A DNA stretch of 64,000 bases. Source: Acholeplasmatales bacterium (lineage in GTDB: Bacteria > Bacillota_I > Bacilli_A > Acholeplasmatales > Anaeroplasmataceae). Below, one piece after another: positions 25,897-34,544 of this stretch. The stretch's first letter is position 1. Each line of letters opens with the position of its first letter. Made by a program: the position numbers and the translations under genes. The notes under the pieces are model-generated. The model was not told where the DNA came from and searched no databases. It worked only from the letters and a program-made list of their open reading frames with translations. The stretch lies in contig CAAGAX010000005.1 in the NCBI GenBank assembly GCA_900767915.1, positions 11,006 to 75,005 of the forward strand. Direction: 5' to 3'.

Positions 25897-26450
25897 AATT
25901 CTTTCCTCTTACTTAATGCTGTTATCATAATACCAATTATTCCACCTATCAAAATTAAAAAAATAGAAGAAATACCACCAAATAGCTCAAATATAATCAT
26001 TAATAAAAAAACTAATATAACAATAAAATAATTAAAAATATTTTTTTTAGACTTCTTTAACATATCTATACCTGCAAATATTATTAATACTGCAACAGCA
26101 CATTTTATTCCCTTAAAGGCATATGTAACATATTTTAATTCCATAAATTGTTTAAAAAATAAAGATATAACAAATATTATGATTAAAGATGGTAATGATA
26201 CTCCTAAAGTAGAAAATATACTACCTAAAAAGCCCTTTTTAGCATATCCTATATATGTTGCTAAATTGATTGCTATTGGTCCTGGAGTAGATTCGCTTAT
26301 TGCGATAATATCTAATAATTCATCCTCTGTAATCCATTTCTTCTTTTCAATAATAATTTCTTTAATTGTAGGTATCATTGCATATCCACCACCAAAGGTA
26401 AATAAGCCTAATTTAAAAAAAATTAAAAATAAACTTAATAAATCTCTCAT
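25893..26450 (-). CDS. Chromate transporter (CHR) family half-protein, first of pair
   Basis: A 185-residue membrane protein with one CHR domain: FFKLGLFTFGGGYAMIPTIKE near residue 10 and IIAISESTPGPIAINLATYIG near residue 45. About five hydrophobic segments follow. It is homologous to its partner downstream, and the two probably insert in antiparallel topology as a heterodimer. AGGAGG precedes the ATG. The substrate is unproven; chromate or a related oxyanion is the family assumption. Confidence 0.88.
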   Translation of the reverse strand: MRDLLSLFLIFFKLGLFTFGGGYAMIPTIKEIIIEKKKWITEDELLDIIAISESTPGPIAINLATYIGYAKKGFLGSIFSTLGVSLPSLIIIFVISLFFKQFMELKYVTYAFKGIKCAVAVLIIFAGIDMLKKSKKNIFNYFIVILVFLLMIIFELFGGISSIFLILIGGIIGIMITALSKRKEL

Positions 26451-26601
26451 ATAAGCCTCCTATCTTATTATAATACAAAAAATATTTATTACTAATGAAA
26501 AACTTCATTTAAAAGGCATTATAGTATAATTTGCTAAAGAGGAATAGTCTAAAAAAATTAAAAAGGAATAATAAGCTAAATAATATTAATAGTTTCTTTG
26601 C

Positions 26602-26648
26602 AATGAAAAAAGGATACATAGCCTAAGATTCAGACTATATATCCTTAT
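26602..26648 (-). terminator. Terminator at the end of the MoxR/VWA/lipoprotein operon
   Basis: On the minus strand AAGGATATATAGTCT pairs with AGGCTATGTATCCTT (with mismatches), followed by TTTTTTC. It lies just after the 1668-residue lipoprotein gene. Confidence 0.75.
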
Positions 26649-26668
26649 AACGGGGAATCAAAATTTAA

Positions 26669-29600
26669 TTATTTTGCTTTTGAAGTAACAGTTACAGTAG
26701 GTTCATTATTTTCACCTATTACAACTGTATAAGTTTTTACTTCATTTTCCATATCAACTGTTAATGTATAAGTATTTGTTGATTCATCATATGAAGAATT
26801 TGTAAAATCAATAGTTTTTCCATCATATTCAAAATATTTAACTGTATTATCTAATAATACATCAAGAACAACACTACCATCATTTTTATAATAACAATTA
26901 ACTTTAACATTTGTTAATGTAAAATTCTTATATAATGGAGCTAATTTATCATTTTTAAGACTTTCTTTTGTATAATCTAATTTCCAATATGTTGTTGATT
27001 CAATTACATTTTTATCTTCACTATTATATGTTCTAGCAACAACATAGAAATTATTATCCTTATCTAAGAAATAATTTTCAACTGGAAGTGTTTCATATTC
27101 ACCATTAGCATTCTTCTTTTGAATTGATACAGCTGCAATTTCGCCAATAGAATTATCATCAGCCATTTCATTTGTACCATTTAAAGCAACTACCTCTTCA
27201 ACAAGTACTTTATAACCATCTTCTGTTACTGTTTCATATCTTCTAGTCAATAATGCAACATTAATACCATACATTGTTTTAGGCTGAGAAATTGATGTAG
27301 TACTCAAATAGAATACATATGTATATCCATCTGAAGCTGTTGTAGTAACAACAATATATTCTGCTGTAGGATATTGAACAAGCTTGAAATCTGATTTTTC
27401 AAATGATATAGCTTTTCCATTTGTATCAACAATATAAGGAAGATTTAAGGTACTAGTTACATATTCATTTGAAACTTTTCCGTCTTCATCATATTCATAA
27501 TAAATATTAACTTCACCATACTCATTAGGATAATAGCTTGTAATATCTTGTTGATAATATTGATATACTAATTCAACTAAAGATAAATAATCACCTGCTG
27601 CCAATGATTCAATATATTGCATTCCAATAACTTCATATGTAGCAGTACTATCTCCATCTTCTGTTCTCATATATGAAACATTAACATCTAAACGATAATT
27701 ATTAACTAACACATATGTACTATATGCTTCCTTGCCATTATCATTTATTTTTTTCCTTACAACCTCACATTGATATGATTTATCATCAATCTTAATTCTA
27801 CCAGTAACATCAAATTCTTTACCTGTAGGAGTGAAGTTTAAGTTTCCAAAATTATGTTTACCACCATCACTTGAAACGATAGGATATTTATTTTTGTTAC
27901 CTTCTAATCTACTAAATGGAATAGCAGTACCTTCACTAATATAGTATTCCTTTCCTTCATATTCTTTCTTTGATGATAATTCACCAAATTCCTTTTCAAC
28001 AAATCCATATTCATTTGCAGAAGAATTAGAAGGTTCATAAACATACAATGTAGCCTCTGAATTATCATTTATAGTATAATAAGCTTCTTTTCCATCATAT
28101 GCTAGAACACCATATTCATAGAATACAATAGAATCAAAATCACTTGTAAAATAACCCCAACCATCTGTTAATTTCTTTACTACTTCACCAGATTCTAAAT
28201 CATATTGATATAATCCTAAATTTGATTGATTTGTATCAGTATAGAATAATAAATCTTCAGTAATTATTCTATATGCTCCATTTTCTAATACACCTTCTTT
28301 ATTATAGAAGGTTGCATTACCATATGAATCTAAATCAAGAATAGTCCAATCAGTAGCATTAATAAACTTTTTAGATAAATAAGAATATGATACTACAAAA
28401 TATACAGATTGGCTACTACCAGCATTTGAATTACTATAAGTAAATAAATTACCAGTTAAAGTAACAGTATGTTCACCTTGATCAAAGGTAACAACATATT
28501 CACTATCATTATTTTTAGTATATGTTGCATTTTTATCAATAACAGTTGGATTTCCATCATTATCTAAATTTAATGCATCATATACAATAGCATTTCCATA
28601 TCCATCAAAAGTAATTTGATATTTTATACTTTGATTATCTAATACAGGGTATGTTCCCTCTTCAACTCCAACCATTTTAACAGTCTTTTTGTTAATGTCA
28701 ATTATATCGAAGCTAAATTCATATGAAGATGATGTTAATACAATTTGTACATTTCCATTTTCTAATTTTTTAATATAATAACCATATTGCTCAGGTTCAT
28801 TTGATTGAGATGTATATACATTAGCAACCATTCCAAAGCCATCAAGTTCAATTTTGAATGAACCATTATTTCCAGAATAAACGCCACTATAATTATTATC
28901 TTGTTTTAAGAAATAAGTTACTCCTGATGATGTAGATGCAAAGACAAATTTAAACTTAATATTTTCATCTTCTGAAGTGAATTCATAAATGATATAACCA
29001 GCTAATGAAAGCATTTCTTTACCATTTGAATCTAAAACAGCTTCTAATGTACCATAAACAGTACTTGTTTGTTCTTTATCATTAATTACATTATATGAAA
29101 GTTTACCATTCTTATCTGAGAATAAATATTCATTTTGATTAGCTTGATTCTTTTCGTATAAATAATATGTTTGTGGATAGCTACAGAAACTAACAGAGCC
29201 ATCATCATTATACTCAAAATATAAAATGTTATCATCTGAAACCTTAAATGCTACCATTCCATTATCTTCTTGAACTTGATATTCACATTCAGTAACTTTT
29301 GTACCATCAAAATACTCTAATACATTTCCTACAAATTGAACATATTTACCTTCATCCTTACCAGTAAAATTATATTTTTTAGCTATAGAAACCAAAGAAC
29401 CATTTTTCTTAGTATATGAATACCAATATGTAACATTAGTATCTTTAGTATAAGTAATTTTAAATTGAGCATTTTTAACATCATTTAAATTTAATAAAGT
29501 AGAAATAGCGTCCATTCCTTCAGGATAATAAGTATCTGCAGTATAAGTATACATTTTAGTATTTGAATCTAAGGTGAAAGTACCTTTAGATACCTTAACA

Positions 29601-31675
29601 TATTGACCCTTTTCAGTATAGCCATATAATGTAAGAGTTTTTCCCTCAAATACAAATAAAGGAGCTTGATATAAATTTGATTGATCTAGATAATAAAATT
29701 CCTTATAATCCTCACTTACTTCACTTAATGTATAAGACACATTTCCTTCTTCATCTTTACTACTATTAATAATATAACGATAGAATTCAGTATCAGATAC
29801 TTTAATATTAATAATTGCATCACCAAATGCTGCAGATTCAAGATAATAAACACCTGTTTTTTTAGTATTTCCTTGAGTTAAAACTGCAGTATAACAACCA
29901 TCAAGCTTAACATTCATATCGCCAACATTTGCTTCTAACACACTTGAGCTATTATATAATACTAAAATATTCTTATCATTAAATTTCTCAAATTTAAAAG
30001 AATATATAAGATTATTACTTGAATCAAATAAAAATAAATATTTTGTATTTGTAGTTTCATCTTCTTGTATCATGTAATAATAATTAGTGCTATTAAATGT
30101 TGTAGTTCCGTATCCATCTAATACAATATTAAATGAAGTTTGCTTTAAAGCATAATCTTCTACAGAATACACACCTATAGTACCTAATGCAACTTCCTCT
30201 TCATTTCTCTCTAAGAATGCTGGTGTACCACTAATATAGCCTACCTGAAACTCAATAGTTTTTCCAGCTAAAGGTCCTGTTGTAAATGTAGCTTTATAAA
30301 TTCCATCATTAATAACATAAGTTCCTTTAGAAGATTCAATACTTTGATCATCCTTTGTTGAATAATATGTTAATCCATCAAATTTATCTAACTGAATACG
30401 TACAGATGAACTAGCTTCACCTGTTGTTTGACTATATTTAGAAAATGTAATACCAGAGTTTTCTTCATCAGCATACATAAAATAATCATTATTAACAATT
30501 TTTCCATATAAAACTGATGTATCAGAATCAACATTAAAGAATTCGAATTCCTTTGTTTTAGCGTTGAATTCACCTTCAAAATAAATTCCATCACGTTTCA
30601 AATAAACAATTTTTGAACTATCATCAAATTGATAGATTTCATCTTTTCCATTCTTCATATCCTTATATGCTTTTTTCCATACAGCATAAAGAGTACCTGG
30701 ACGATCAGCTTTATATGAGACATTTTCCCCATCATTTTTATTATAAATTGAATTAAAAATTAAATTATTTGAATAAACTATTTCACCATTAGGAACTCTA
30801 GCCCAACCAGCAATTTCATAGCCTTCATATGAAAAATCAGTAGGGAAATATAAATTCTGAGCATATTCAATGGTACGTGATACAGTTGAATTAGTTACAC
30901 CATCACCAGGATAATTTGAATTAAATTTAATCTCTAAAGAATCTCTTTGACAATATAATTTAATAACATTCTTCTCAACGCTTTTATCAATAACAATACT
31001 ATTTTTTTGTGTTTCATTAGACGAAAATGATGTTCCATCAAGTGGAGAATCAATACTAATTGTTTCTCCAACAAAGCCATTTTTTAATTCAGAATTAAAT
31101 AATTCAAAATCACTTTGTGAACCAACCTTATTTAAATAATATTCAATTGTATAATCTTGAGTAAATTTAGCATCAAGAGTAATTGCATTAGCAGGCATAA
31201 CATCTGTACTTGATACTAATTTATCATTCAAATACCAACCAGCAAATTTAGCTTTGCCTAAAGTTGGAGTATGATCCTTTAATGAATCTAAAATATTATC
31301 ACCAGAAACTAAAGATAACGTATCTATATCAAGTGTTCCACCATTTAAATTTAAAGAAACAGTATATTTTGTTGTATCTACTTCAACCCATTTAGCATAA
31401 AATGTCATATTTTCAGAAGCAGTAACAACTGTAATAGGATCACCTGTAAATTCAGGGTTGTTATACCAGCCTACAAATTTATAACCATCTCTTTTAGGAG
31501 TTGGTAAGGTAAATTCCTTACCAACTTCAACCTCTTGAGATGCTTGATTTTCTCCACCATTTACATTAAATTCATATTTAACATTATTTCCTCCACCGCA
31601 TGATGCTAGAAATAAACTTGTCGCAAATGAAGTTCCAACAAATAAAGTAAACAATCTTTTCTTGATTTTTTTCAT
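26669..31675 (-). CDS. Giant lipoprotein (1668 residues) with InlB-type repeats and a novel beta-rich repeat
   Basis: The signal peptide ends in lipobox LASC (Cys near residue 26), so a lipid-anchored surface protein is expected. Residues about 33-95 form a Listeria-Bacteroides (InlB B-type, Flg_new) repeat with PTPKRDGYKFVGWYNN...FYAKW. Two or three more degenerate copies follow to about residue 335. The remaining 1300 residues are Tyr/Asn/Asp-rich and built of irregular modules. Several contain a Leu/Phe-Asp-Gly-Tyr/Phe-Gly turn (LDGYGTTTF near 520, LDGFGMVANV near 943, FDGYGNAIVYD near 1026, LDSYGNATFYN near 1115). No enzyme motif is seen. It begins 42 bases after the LRR lipoprotein gene and closes the operon. 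Confidence 0.8.
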   Translation of the reverse strand: MKKIKKRLFTLFVGTSFATSLFLASCGGGNNVKYEFNVNGGENQASQEVEVGKEFTLPTPKRDGYKFVGWYNNPEFTGDPITVVTASENMTFYAKWVEVDTTKYTVSLNLNGGTLDIDTLSLVSGDNILDSLKDHTPTLGKAKFAGWYLNDKLVSSTDVMPANAITLDAKFTQDYTIEYYLNKVGSQSDFELFNSELKNGFVGETISIDSPLDGTSFSSNETQKNSIVIDKSVEKNVIKLYCQRDSLEIKFNSNYPGDGVTNSTVSRTIEYAQNLYFPTDFSYEGYEIAGWARVPNGEIVYSNNLIFNSIYNKNDGENVSYKADRPGTLYAVWKKAYKDMKNGKDEIYQFDDSSKIVYLKRDGIYFEGEFNAKTKEFEFFNVDSDTSVLYGKIVNNDYFMYADEENSGITFSKYSQTTGEASSSVRIQLDKFDGLTYYSTKDDQSIESSKGTYVINDGIYKATFTTGPLAGKTIEFQVGYISGTPAFLERNEEEVALGTIGVYSVEDYALKQTSFNIVLDGYGTTTFNSTNYYYMIQEDETTNTKYLFLFDSSNNLIYSFKFEKFNDKNILVLYNSSSVLEANVGDMNVKLDGCYTAVLTQGNTKKTGVYYLESAAFGDAIINIKVSDTEFYRYIINSSKDEEGNVSYTLSEVSEDYKEFYYLDQSNLYQAPLFVFEGKTLTLYGYTEKGQYVKVSKGTFTLDSNTKMYTYTADTYYPEGMDAISTLLNLNDVKNAQFKITYTKDTNVTYWYSYTKKNGSLVSIAKKYNFTGKDEGKYVQFVGNVLEYFDGTKVTECEYQVQEDNGMVAFKVSDDNILYFEYNDDGSVSFCSYPQTYYLYEKNQANQNEYLFSDKNGKLSYNVINDKEQTSTVYGTLEAVLDSNGKEMLSLAGYIIYEFTSEDENIKFKFVFASTSSGVTYFLKQDNNYSGVYSGNNGSFKIELDGFGMVANVYTSQSNEPEQYGYYIKKLENGNVQIVLTSSSYEFSFDIIDINKKTVKMVGVEEGTYPVLDNQSIKYQITFDGYGNAIVYDALNLDNDGNPTVIDKNATYTKNNDSEYVVTFDQGEHTVTLTGNLFTYSNSNAGSSQSVYFVVSYSYLSKKFINATDWTILDLDSYGNATFYNKEGVLENGAYRIITEDLLFYTDTNQSNLGLYQYDLESGEVVKKLTDGWGYFTSDFDSIVFYEYGVLAYDGKEAYYTINDNSEATLYVYEPSNSSANEYGFVEKEFGELSSKKEYEGKEYYISEGTAIPFSRLEGNKNKYPIVSSDGGKHNFGNLNFTPTGKEFDVTGRIKIDDKSYQCEVVRKKINDNGKEAYSTYVLVNNYRLDVNVSYMRTEDGDSTATYEVIGMQYIESLAAGDYLSLVELVYQYYQQDITSYYPNEYGEVNIYYEYDEDGKVSNEYVTSTLNLPYIVDTNGKAISFEKSDFKLVQYPTAEYIVVTTTASDGYTYVFYLSTTSISQPKTMYGINVALLTRRYETVTEDGYKVLVEEVVALNGTNEMADDNSIGEIAAVSIQKKNANGEYETLPVENYFLDKDNNFYVVARTYNSEDKNVIESTTYWKLDYTKESLKNDKLAPLYKNFTLTNVKVNCYYKNDGSVVLDVLLDNTVKYFEYDGKTIDFTNSSYDESTNTYTLTVDMENEVKTYTVVIGENNEPTVTVTSKAK

Positions 31676-31717
31676 AATTCAAATACCTTCCTTTTAATAA
31701 TTATATCAATAGAATGT

Positions 31718-34504
31718 TTAATTTAAAGCATTCCAAATTGCAACAAGCTTTGTTCCACTAGGTAATGAAGCAATTTCACTTGTTTGATATACAACTTTCT
31801 TAGTTTCTCCATTCTCATCTAAAACTGTACTTTCCCAGCCTCCAAATGAGAATCCCTCTCTAATTGGATCATATAAAACAGAATTTTCATTTATATGAGA
31901 GAATGTATTTTCTGTAATATTAATCTCAATAACATATGTGTTATCATTAGATAAAACACAATTAAAGATCATAGGTCTATAAGATGAATTAAACATTTTA
32001 TTCCATCCATCTAGTAATTTTTCCGCATCAGTATAGAATGTTACTGATGTACATCCATAGAATGAATGCTGAACTAGCTCATCAATTTCTTTACTAATAA
32101 CTACTGAAGTTAATCCCTTCAAGCCTTTAAATGCAAAGGTCGAAATTGTTTCAATAGTTGTAGGTAAAGTAAGCTCATTTACTTTTTCCATACCATAAAA
32201 TGCATATGCACCAATATATCTTAAGCCTTGAGATAAATTTAATTTAGTTACTTCAGCACACTTAAAGAAAGCATATTTTTCGACACTTTCGATATTTGAA
32301 GGAATTGTTAATTCTTCAATTGGAGCTGAAGTAAATGCATATACAGGAATAACCTTTAAGCCAGTTCCTATATGTAATGTTTTTAAAGATGTACATTTAT
32401 AAAATGCCTTTTCACCTAAGCTAACTAGACTATCAGGTAAATTAAGAGATTCTATAGCAGTACACTTATAGAATGCATTATTTCCTATAGATGTTAATTT
32501 ACTATTGTCTTCATTAAAAGAAATTGTATTTAATGCAGCGCATCCATAAAATGCACCATCACCAATTTCTTCAATTTTAGTATTAGATAAATCCAAATTA
32601 ACTAAAGAGCTACATTTATAAAATGCCTTTTCGCCAATTTCTGTTAAGTTACTAGGTAACTCAATTTCTAAAATTGAACTACATTTATAGAATGTAAATG
32701 GTTCAATCTTTTTTAGGTTTCTATTCAAATCTACATAAGCTAAGCTTGTACACTTATAAAAGGCACCATATCCTATATATTTTACTTTATTTAGATTTGT
32801 AATTGTTGTTACAATCTCATGCTCATAGAATGTATAATCTGAAATACCTACTGTTGTATTTTTCAATGCAAATGTTGAATTTCCAGCTACTACACCAACA
32901 ACCCAATCATCAGCATAAACAATTCCACCATTTGTTTTATTTTCTTCTTCATTCTTCCAAAGAGCTGTATCTTCAAATGCTCTAGTACCAATTTTTTCAA
33001 CAGTATCTGGTAGACTTATTTTAGATAATGTTGCACAATTATAAAAAGCATACTGCCCAATTTGCTTCAATTTTTTACCAACATTTATATTTGATAAAGT
33101 AACACAATTATAGAATGCCTCATCCCAAATATATTCAACATTTGATCCAACAAACTTCCATAATCCATTACAATCACGAAATGCATGTTCACCCACAATT
33201 TTTATTGTTTCTGGAAGTTCCACAAGATTTATATTTGATTGATATGCAAAAACATAATCAGCTATTCCTTTTACTTCAGGCTTAAATAAATCTTTCCTAA
33301 TGTTTTCTCCAGAAGTAGTATCAGGAGTAAATCCAATTACCCAATCTCCTGCATATATTAATTTTTCACCTTGTTGATTACTATATAGCTTAGTACCATC
33401 AAAAGATTGAAATCCTATTTTATTTAAAGAGCTTGGTAGTACAATAGATTCTAAATTTTCATTAGCTGCAAATACTCTATTACCTAATTCTTCTACTCCT
33501 TCTGGAATAGTAATTGATTTCATAGCTAAGCTATTAGAAAAAGCATAATCACCAATTGATTTAACACTACTATTACCTTTAAATTCAACACTTTCAAGCT
33601 TAGTACATTTATAAAATGCATTAGCTGGAATATTAGTCAATTTCTCATTAATCACAACGCTTTTTAGCTCTTCGCTAGAATTAAATGCTCCTTTACCTAA
33701 TGATTCTAGACTATAAGGTAATTCTATTTTTGAAAGTGAGGAACAATTTGAAAATGCATTCTCACCAATTGATTTTAATTCTTTAGGAAAATTTATTGTT
33801 GTCATACTTCTACAGTAAGCAAATGTATTTTTTTCTAATGAAGTAATCTTATCTGGAATTGTGATTGATACTAAAGAGTTACATGATTGAAATGCTGCTT
33901 CTCCTATAGTTTCAAGATTATTTGATAAAGTAATTGAAACCATATTTACACAATTATAAAAAGCATTTTTACCAATTGATTTTAAAGAATCTCCAATAAT
34001 AACACTAGTTACACTTGTATTACCTTTAAAAGCAGCATCGGCAATACTTACAACAGGCTTTCCTCTATAAACTGAATTAATAATTACTTCTCCTGATGTA
34101 CTTCTACCATTTGTGATTTGATATGCAGTATTATTATTAATAAGCTTATATGTACATCCTGATTCATAATCTCTATGGAATTCTAATGGAGTTGACCAAT
34201 CAGATGCAACATTTCCATCAATATCTGCAACTGACTTAACTCTTATTACATAATCGCCCTCTTCAAGCTTAGATAAAGAATAATATGTTTTCCTGACTGG
34301 ATATTCTTTAAAAAAATCATTTTCTTTACCGGAAACTTCTACAACGTAGCTTCGTGCTTCTTTAACTTTATCCCATGAAAGTTTATTTTCAATATCCACC
34401 TCTAAATTAGATGGGCTCAAAAGTGAGTTGTTATTACAAGCTGTTAACATCATTACAACAAATAATAATATACACGCTAAAGAAAAATATTTAAATTTTT
34501 TCAT
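31718..34504 (-). CDS. BspA-type LRR_5 surface lipoprotein with FN3-like N-domain
   Basis: A 928-residue lipoprotein with lipobox LTAC near residue 23. Residues about 30-110 resemble a fibronectin type III domain (LEVDIENKLSWDKVKEARSY ... DYVIRVKSV). Then come about 25 LRR_5 repeats of roughly 23 residues, of the form ISLPDTVEKIGTRAFEDT. A short InlB-type module ends the protein (PIREGFSFGGWES...LVAIWN). LRR_5/BspA proteins mediate adhesion to host proteins or other bacteria. The ATG at 34504 is preferred because GGGGGAGG lies before it. It belongs to the MoxR/VWA operon, 40 bases after the double-VWA gene. Confidence 0.88.
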   Translation of the reverse strand: MKKFKYFSLACILLFVVMMLTACNNNSLLSPSNLEVDIENKLSWDKVKEARSYVVEVSGKENDFFKEYPVRKTYYSLSKLEEGDYVIRVKSVADIDGNVASDWSTPLEFHRDYESGCTYKLINNNTAYQITNGRSTSGEVIINSVYRGKPVVSIADAAFKGNTSVTSVIIGDSLKSIGKNAFYNCVNMVSITLSNNLETIGEAAFQSCNSLVSITIPDKITSLEKNTFAYCRSMTTINFPKELKSIGENAFSNCSSLSKIELPYSLESLGKGAFNSSEELKSVVINEKLTNIPANAFYKCTKLESVEFKGNSSVKSIGDYAFSNSLAMKSITIPEGVEELGNRVFAANENLESIVLPSSLNKIGFQSFDGTKLYSNQQGEKLIYAGDWVIGFTPDTTSGENIRKDLFKPEVKGIADYVFAYQSNINLVELPETIKIVGEHAFRDCNGLWKFVGSNVEYIWDEAFYNCVTLSNINVGKKLKQIGQYAFYNCATLSKISLPDTVEKIGTRAFEDTALWKNEEENKTNGGIVYADDWVVGVVAGNSTFALKNTTVGISDYTFYEHEIVTTITNLNKVKYIGYGAFYKCTSLAYVDLNRNLKKIEPFTFYKCSSILEIELPSNLTEIGEKAFYKCSSLVNLDLSNTKIEEIGDGAFYGCAALNTISFNEDNSKLTSIGNNAFYKCTAIESLNLPDSLVSLGEKAFYKCTSLKTLHIGTGLKVIPVYAFTSAPIEELTIPSNIESVEKYAFFKCAEVTKLNLSQGLRYIGAYAFYGMEKVNELTLPTTIETISTFAFKGLKGLTSVVISKEIDELVQHSFYGCTSVTFYTDAEKLLDGWNKMFNSSYRPMIFNCVLSNDNTYVIEINITENTFSHINENSVLYDPIREGFSFGGWESTVLDENGETKKVVYQTSEIASLPSGTKLVAIWNALN

Positions 34505-34544
34505 ACGCCCTCCCCCATACAAATTAACTATATGTTAATTCATA

